Source of the DNA: Falciphora oryzae
Lineage: Eukaryota; Ascomycota; Sordariomycetes; Magnaporthales; Magnaporthaceae
Direction of reading: 5' to 3'
Length of the DNA stretch: 64,000 nt
NCBI GenBank assembly: GCA_000733355.1
Contig: JNVV01000020.1
Span: 225,743 to 289,742 of the forward strand
In this document: one piece after another, positions 57,107-64,000 of the stretch
Layout of the letters: each line of letters starts with the position of its first letter
How positions within the stretch are numbered: position 1 is the stretch's first letter
The notes under the pieces: model-generated
What the model was told of the DNA's origin: nothing
The model's database searches: none
What the model saw: the letters and a program-made list of their open reading frames with translations, nothing else
Made by a program: the position numbers and the translations under genes

Positions 57107-59916
57107 CCCTGGCTCAGGTCGATCTGGAAACTGCAAGCACTGGATTGGCCTGCGCTGAACTGCCCGATGTCCGAGGACCCTCGTGCTCCCACAGCCAGAC
57201 CCGCGGTTGCTGGGGGGTGGGGCTGGCTAGAGGTGTGGACGGGAAGCAAGCAAGGCAGGACTGGCTGGCGGTGGCGATGGTGGTGGGACGTGCGCGGAGC
57301 TTTTTTTTTTTTCTTACTCTTTTTTCGGGGGTTCGGTTTGCGTTTTGCGAGCTTCGGCAGCAACGGGAAAGTGCCGCCGTAGGCCCCTGAGCCACCTTCG
57401 TCTCTGCGCCCGCACTGCAGATTTCAGATTTGGAACATGGCCTCCATGTCCCGGGGATCCCGCACACTCGCTGCCGAGCACATCACTGTCGGCTGGCCGC
57501 CAATTTCATGCTCGGGTTCTGCTGGCACCCCCATTCCATCACAACGGGCTCGCTCCCGGCTTGGGCACTGTAGCTCTGACGAGCCGTCGACGTGGACGCG
57601 AGCCCGATGACTGGTGTCCCGGTTGCCCTTGACGGGTGCCGGGAGTCCGCGGCCTGGGTCTGGGTGCCTGGGTCGGTGCCAAAAAAGACGCGGACTGGCT
57701 GACGATGCGGTAATCTATTACACCACGCCGATTGACTCTATGAGGCCGAGAACCAAATGTCACACTGCAGCAGCACCACATTGTGCCCTCGTTCCTTTAT
57801 TGTTGCGTCCAGCTCGTGCCTTTGTCTCACTCCCGTCCACCACATATTAGGTTAAGCAACCAAAGTAGGTTAGTTGATGGCTGACGAGCACACATACGAA
57901 CGGCACATCAATAAAATCAATTGGCAACGTTGGCGGGTGGCGGCGCTCCCAGTGGGTAAATAAGGTGCTTCGTCAGTGCATGAGGAAGAAGCGCCATGCG
58001 GGCACGACATGCACCAGAGGCCGAGTACCAAATGGAAAAATGGAAAAAGCTTATGTAGGTACGGCTCCGTACATGACGGAATTTGGCGACCTCCCTTCAT
58101 GTTCTGGTTCCTTGGGTCCACTCCCCCCATCCCGTCTCGCGTTCCACAACCTCTGCTTGCCCACCGCAGAGCCAGCCCAGCCGTCAACCTTTATGATAAC
58201 GCGCCCCTCTACCGACTTCCCAGGGTGATGGCGATGCGACGCCCTCGCATGACTGCCACCCTGTTTTGCTATTTATTAGTGTTGATGGTTGCTTCCAGTG
58301 CGAAGAGCTCGCCCATAGGTCTCTAGGCATGCGTCGATGCGGCCTGGCGGCCATGTGGGTGGGCCTTGCGACCCAATTCCGATGCCTTGGCCGTACAAGA
58401 CTCGGCGGTGTACAGCGCAGGCAGGAAGTGGCAGCATGCATGTGCTCGAGCTGCGTACGAACTGGTCGACCAAGGGCCCTCTTCATCCCCGCCGGCAGCA
58501 CTCAAAGCACAGCAACCAACCGCAGCCAGAGGCCAGCCCTGTCGGTCCGAGATGCCAAGAACAACTCCTCAGCCCGCAGCCAAGATGAAATCTGCAGGCT
58601 TCAACTGATACTGCCTAATTGAGAAAGCCGCGCAAACGAAACAGCAGACGCCCCGAAGGGGAAACGTTCCCTTGGCACTTGGCGGGGTTCCCAAGTGCAT
58701 GGACCCAGCCAACGGGCAACTCGGACCGTCGCTGGGTAAAATCCCGCTTTCTCCGCTCCGTCCTCGCCTCACTTGGACGTATCCGTACGGACTTTACCCT
58801 ATCGCTTTATCCCAAGCACTCATACCCGCGGGGGCGAACGCCGACTGCCTCCCAACCCCTCCTCACGACTGCCAGCCCGCAACACCACACCACACCACCC
58901 AAGAAATAGAGTGCTCTGTGTCGCTGCAGGGCGCTCGGGTCCCATCTGACAGGTCCCACCAAATGCAGAGACCCTATCGCTTGCTTTGGTCCGAGGCAGC
59001 AGTGCATTTCCCAGCCATGATAGCCGGTGAAATTTCCATGCGGTCGAATCTTCCCTTTCGGGGAAAAGAAGTAAAAGGGACATGCGTTGTGTTGCCCCAA
59101 TATGCATCCAGTCAGCTCCATCGTGTTGGCAACGATCCTCCTTTCGATGGGTAGTAATCAATATTTGCCCTTGGTTTCTCGCCACTTGCTTTTCTCCCTC
59201 GACCATGGGAGCCCAATTCCAGTAGTGCACGTGGCTTTTGCTCCGGCCGTTCCCATTTTCCCTTTTCCGACCTTTGCGACTTTTCCTTCCCAGTCCTTTT
59301 TATTGCATGCGATACCGCGGCCGGACACCGCATCGATAAAGGTACGACCAGCCTGGGTCATGGCTCAAAGGCTAGGTAGGCACAAGACGAAGGAGATATT
59401 ACCGGTGACATCTATAAATAGCTTCACCAGTTGATTCGGCTTCTTTTGAGATTTCTTCCTCGCCCAGAATGAGGCGGCCTCCGGGTTTCTCGGCTCGGAT
59501 TAAATACTAGAGCCTCCGGACTCACTGCCGAGACGCAAACGACGACCCACGCAGTCAGCAGTGTAGATTGCAGACAGCCCTGTCCTCTTAGGGCAGACTT
59601 ACAAATCATCACTGGAGGTATCGGCCTCACGGCATTGGCGCCCTTCCACGGCGAACATCACATGTACCTTGGTATCTGTGGTCTTCCCACCTTGGTCAGA
59701 GTGAAATTCCCCATCCTCTTCCCGTTTTCGGCATATGGTCCTCAGGTCCGAATTTCGCTTCGATCTCGTGGCTCTCCGTGGAAATTTATTGCCCCTGTCT
59801 AGCAGTCCGATCATTTGGCAGCATGTTGCTATCGCAATGACGCTTCACTCCTCGCCCAAGATAGTGGGTTAGAGGCTAGGGTTGGTAATACACTCGCCGT
59901 TGAGTACTAGAGAACA

Positions 59917-60120
59917 TCAATGCGGGCATATACAGCCGTGTCCATATCCCGTGATCAGGGATATGGCGGCATCTTCCTCAAGCTCCTGCTGGAAATACTC
60001 CGGAACTGGATACTGGTACTCGTCTGGCCGAGCCTTGTAGTATATCAAGAGTCGGGCCCGTCACCGCAGCACGTTGATCTCGGTGGTGAGGTATCAGGGC
60101 TACCTGTCCTGGGCGAGTCC
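59917..60120 (-). pseudogene. Possible gene remnant
   Basis: The minus strand from about 60065 to the stop at 59917 reads as a well-composed peptide containing RARLLIYYKARPDEY, PVPEYFQQELEEDAA and ITGYGHGCICPH. Upstream in the same frame YLTTEINVLR precedes a TGA, where TGG would continue the frame. Further stops lie before it. No family is recognised, and the evidence is composition only. Confidence 0.25.
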
Positions 60121-61203
60121 TGCGTGTCCATATCACCGAGCGGGCAATTATCTGGCAGCAAAGAGCTGCTTTATCCATGGCTTTTATCTGCTTTGCTCCG
60201 CCGTCAATCGATGGGGAGATATCGGGAAGCCTGACGCCGTGGATGTGGACGAGATGCGCCACCACGTTTCCTTCCATCGAGTCTAAATATGCCTTATCTT
60301 TCCGTCTCACCGGGAGCCTCGAAAGTACCATGGTACTTATTCTGTTACCAAATTGCTGTACTATGATGCGCTTGGATGGCCAGACGCCGCTTTCAGGGTC
60401 CACTGTGTGCAGCCAAGTGCCCAAGTTGGCACGATGGCTCGACCAGCTGCCTCTTCTGAGATTGGGATTGGGATTGAGATGGGCTTTTAACTCAGCTAGT
60501 GGGCTCTTGCTTAGATTACCCTGTGCCGTCATTGTCCCTCGTGTGGGGGACACGGAGGACTCTCTTGGTGGGAGATTTCTACTCCAGTTGAGCGAGTCTC
60601 CGTAGGGTATTGCACGGCTGAAATGCGATGGTGTATGTCAGTTGTCCGTCGGATAATGCTATCGGGCTTCATATCGGGTAGCTAGTTTGTATCCATGTGG
60701 CTTGTCGAAAGTCCTAATTCGGAGAAAAATTCGCCAATCCGCTGAAGCTGATGCAATGCTGGTGTTCATCGGCTTCAGGCCAAAATTGATGGGTGTGTTA
60801 AAAATAATAGGACGTTAGATTAGATTGCGCAGTATTGGGGCTTCGTCTACAGGACACACTTCTATTTGTGTGTCCGGATCGGTATCTGGCTATGGTGTCA
60901 GATACAAGATATTCACAGTCAACCTGTTGTCGATGTGTTCATCGTAGCTCAAGCCCCTGGCTCTCGGGGTCCGGCGATGGAGGCCGAAGATGGGGTGTTG
61001 TGTGATTGGCCATGATGCGGAGCAAGACCCGCAATCAAATGCGTGATCTGCCCCACATACCGAGATCGGTTCTCCACGCCAGCTGTTCCGTTGGTTTGGG
61101 TTCCGGAGAATGGTTTGGCTCCGACCAGATGCCCCGAGGTTGATTGACCACGCGACGCTCCGACTAGCCCCTCCGTCTACACAGTCACCATAGATATCCA
61201 ACC

Positions 61204-62144
61204 ATGTCGTCAACGAAGAAGGAGATGCGCCGGCCCGACCTGAGTACGAACCCGACCAGTCCCTCCCTTGCCAGCCGCTGTCAACCGCGCCGCTGTGCGC
61301 CACCCCGGAGCGTTGGCTCGCGCCGCGATGCAGATTGCGCTTGCGCGCTGCCACCCATAGCGAACACCAGCTGACACCTTGCGGCAATGTAGTCATTCCG
61401 TATCAGGCCCCGGCGCCCAAGGCCGACGGCGCTGACCTCCAGTCCACCCTGGCGTCGACCCTGCCGATGGCCGCCATGTTCCTGCGCAACCGCTTCATCG
61501 GATGGTGAGCCCCGAGAACCTTTCCTTCCGAGCTACCCGCATTGCTTGCTGTCCCTTTCTCGCTCGCGACTATCGGTCTTTCCCCCACACGCGCGGTCCG
61601 CTGGCGACACGAGCCTGCCGGCGCGGTGCGAATGGGGTCTTCTCCCATCCTCACGCTCCCCCGGCTGCGGTGCGCGCGCTCTCGCATGCGCCCCCGCCAT
61701 TCCGGTGACAACACGAGCTCGCAGGGCTAGGGGGCTATGTCAAGGGAACCGCACATATCGTGGGAGAACGGACAATCGGCGTCAAGTCTATGATTGCTGA
61801 CAAAAACCGGTTGGGAACGACTCTTGCAGGGCCGCTCTCGTGTTCAGCTTGCAGAGCTGGCTGGGCGAGAGCGAGGATGCGAGGAACACCTCCGCCACGC
61901 CGGGATACTTCAACGTCGGAATGGGCCGTAAGTGCACAACCAGACTATTCTACCGAAAGGGGAGCCTGTGACCGAGGAGCAGGCAGGTATCGAGCGCTGG
62001 CTGACGCAAAAATTGCAACGACGATACACCATCACAGTCATCTCCCTTATCACATGCTACCTCCCTCTATTCCTGCCGCAGCAGCCCGGCTTCAATCGTG
62101 CTGCCACTGGCACCGAGGCGCCGGCGCCGGCACCTCCTGCATAG
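61204..62144 (+). CDS. Asterix (WDR83OS homologue), ER PAT-complex subunit
   Basis: Four exons, 61204-61243, 61393-61504, 61830-61927 and 62038-62144, join with matching phases to 118 aa. The product reads MSSTKKEMRRPDLI, then IPYQAPAPKADG, STLASTLPMAAMFLRNRFIG, WAALVFSLQSWLGE and VGMGLISLITCYLPLFLPQ, with a Pro/Ala tail. The RRPDLI-PYQ start, the ASTLPMAAMF-RN-FIGW core and three short hydrophobic helices identify Asterix. In animals this small protein forms the PAT complex with CCDC47 and shields polar membrane helices during insertion at the Sec61 translocon. Every exon is too short to show as a long frame. Intron 2 (325 nt) is long for this genome. Confidence 0.9.
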
Positions 62145-63784
62145 TGCGAGGGAGAGGAGAAGGGAGCTGTCGGGGGTATGGCTGGGTTTGCCTGTTTGAG
62201 TAATATATGTTTACGGATATCCGATAATCGTCTAAACTTGGAAAAAACAAAGGGCTTGTTGTTTTGCGTGATATAAGGAACGAGAAACGAGAAGCGGACA
62301 CTCGCGGTTCGATTCAGGGGCCAGTCGAGGACCAGATGGACACTCCGGGCCGTTGTCGGGAAGGCTTCGAGGAGGGCTTCTCTTTTGCTCGGAATGACAC
62401 AAGAAGGCGAAGAGATCCTAAAACACAACACCTCTGACACAATGCTCTACTTCCAGGGACACGGGTTGATTGGTACCATGTTGGCTCCGGCCGAACCAGC
62501 ACGTCGGACGGTGACCAGAAAGCTACCTGGGTGCCTGGGTAGGGAGGCACGGAGGGTGTTAGCCACGAGATCCACGTGGCTACCGGCCTCTTCGACTGAT
62601 CCTCCCAAGAGTTGGTGTTGAACCCGGAACACGACTGGAGGCTTGTCAAATATGCCAAGTGGGGTTGGCGCCCTTGGCCAGGCCATGGGTTTGACGAGCG
62701 TTCAACCAATTCCACCAGTGACGGCGATATTTGCTGCGTCCCTCATCTCCCTGGATGCAAATGTCAAATTTCGCGTTCTTGCTTTGCGATATACAACCAT
62801 AAACACAACTATAAAACGGACACTCTCCCCTTCCGTTCCTATTCTCGGGTCCCAGCAAAACGCAGCCAAGGATCGCAAGTCGAAGAGTCGAGGTGCCAAA
62901 CGGGCTGTGAAGTGTGACTATCAATCCGCAGATCTGATCTGGGCTCCGATTGGACTCGCCAAGAGACTTTGGGTCCCACGCATCGGCGCCCCCCATTGGC
63001 CAGCGCTGCCCTCGAACGAGCCACAGAAGCCACAGGAGCTACTGAGTGTGCCCCACCAGCTAGCCTTGTGCCTGACTCCTTTTCTTAGTGCAGCCCCAAA
63101 ATCCTTGAGCCACTCAGCCCGACGGCTGTTTCGTTCAACCTTCTGAAACCCAGCTGGCCCGAACAGGCGTGGCCCCCCTGCCCCTGGCCCGAGCTCTGAC
63201 GGATTTCGTTACAGAATCCGCCTTCGATCGTACCATTTCCCACTTGCCGCCCGTTCTTTGCCCTCTCCTATTCCCTCGCGTCCCTTGCCCAATTGATCCC
63301 TTTTTTGCACGTTAGCGACCCGCGCCTCCATTTTTCCCCTTCCTTCGTGATCGACTTTCGTTCCTTTCCCACCACTAATATCTTACCTTACTACAACTTC
63401 ATTTTTCGTCAATAGCAAGTTTTATTGTTTTCGCCCGGCCGGTCCCCCAAGCAGCGACAATTCCCTTCCCTCCTGGTCGAGTTCCCGTAATCAGCTGGAC
63501 TGAAAGTCAAAGACACCCCCACGATCGTTTCCGAAGTCCGAAGAATAAGAAAATAGCCTCGTAATCGGTGAATCCCGCCACATCCCCAACGCCCGACGCC
63601 GTCTTTCTTTGTCGCGACGCGCCATCTCTCGAACTCCATCGCAGGTCGACTACGGAACGAACTCAAGATAATCACACACCGAGTCTTGTCCGAGTACCGA
63701 CCCGCTCTTCCTCCGCCGACACCGACTCGTCATCGTCCGCGAACCAACAGGAAACGCAGTCAGGGTCGAAGGAAACCAGACACA
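62145..63784. other. Intergenic region and 5' leader of the last gene
   Basis: No gene recognised. The part from about 63150 is C/T-rich and may be promoter and leader of the secreted protein gene. Confidence 0.55.
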
Positions 63785-64000
63785 ATGAAGGCTGTCGCTG
63801 CTATCGTCGCCACCCTCTGCGCCTCCATGGCCAGCGCATGGGTCGTCATCACCCCCGTCACGCCCGAGATGGTCGTCCCCAAGCAGGGAGACGACTGCTT
63901 TTGGGGTGTCACGACACCGCAAGGTTGCGCGTAGGTGTTCCCGCGTCTTGCCCTCTGAGGGCTAGTCTTCGCTGGTCACGCCGGTCGAAACTAACAATTG
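63785..64000 (+). CDS. Small secreted protein, first exon only (runs off the right edge)
   Basis: The ATG at 63785 opens a signal peptide (MKAVAAIVATLCASMASA) with a likely cut before WVV. Then come ITPVTPEMVVPKQGDDCFWG and VTTPQGC. A GTAGGT donor at 63932 probably ends exon 1, since the frame stops two codons later. The rest lies beyond the window. Two cysteines within the first 50 residues and the lack of any known domain fit a small cysteine-containing secreted protein, possibly a cell-wall protein or an effector-type protein. The function cannot be assigned from the fragment. Confidence 0.7.

Larger units (their letters stand above)
56356..61203. other. Long divergent intergenic region between MED12 and Asterix
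   Basis: 4.8 kb. It includes the MED12 leader, a CA microsatellite (57082-57106), and a possible gene remnant on the minus strand near 59917-60120. A TATA-like TATAAATAG at 59411 has no gene to serve. Remaining open frames look compositional. Confidence 0.55.

Noticed and set aside
60466..60484. GATTGGGATTGGGATT as interstitial telomere repeat
   Set aside because: The fungal telomere unit is TTAGGG; this is only a short GGGATT microsatellite.

Overview
This window is nuclear DNA from a filamentous ascomycete (Pezizomycotina), most likely a Sordariomycete. The evidence is short GT-AG introns with CTAAC/CTGAC-type branch points inside GC-rich genes, and clear eukaryotic genes (MED12, POP1, RRP40, SSZ1, Asterix). 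A HET-type gene, fungal MFS transporters, a fungal P450 and a fungal zinc-cluster-like regulator point the same way. I cannot name genus or species. All exon coordinates come from reading splice signals and reading frame by eye. Two assembly gaps (runs of N) are present.

Left part, about 1-24 kb, looks accessory. In order it holds the N-terminal half of a HET-type incompatibility protein (-), an SLC46-like MFS transporter (+), a secreted M24 metallopeptidase (+), an SH3 protein of the LSB1/PIN3 type (+), mitochondrial 2-methylcitrate dehydratase (-), and an intron-containing tRNA-Glu(CTC) with a half tRNA copy beside it. It continues with a cytochrome P450 (-), a zinc-cluster-like regulator broken by a stop codon and a frameshift (+), a small unrecognised gene (+), a tRNA-derived SINE relic, a 5'-truncated membrane-protein gene (-) and a second MFS transporter (-). 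A pair of diverged repeat copies at about 1.5 kb and 20.2 kb brackets much of it. Two introns carry very long polypyrimidine tracts on the coding strand, and two introns are best explained as GC-AG. The peptidase, SH3 and PrpD genes look like ordinary housekeeping or metabolic genes placed among the accessory ones.

Middle and right, 24-64 kb, is mostly conserved core biology separated by long intergenic stretches of 1-5 kb. It holds an RBR (RING-IBR-RING) E3 ligase (-), the RNase P/MRP subunit POP1 (-), an NT-C2 (EEIG1/EHBP1-type) protein (+), the ribosome-associated Hsp70 SSZ1 (-) head to head with the exosome subunit RRP40 (+), a C2H2 zinc-finger protein with an N-terminal transmembrane helix (-), Mediator subunit MED12/SRB8 (-), the ER PAT-complex subunit Asterix (+, four small exons) and the start of a small secreted cysteine-containing protein at the right edge (+). 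POP1, SSZ1, RRP40 and MED12 all serve RNA and protein synthesis, but nothing shows operon-like coupling. The one shared control region is the 446-bp SSZ1/RRP40 promoter.

The strongest candidates for something undescribed are the membrane-anchored C2H2 protein, a 263-bp MITE-like element with perfect 28-bp inverted ends, the repeat family with a 12-bp-unit tail, and the paired polypyrimidine introns.
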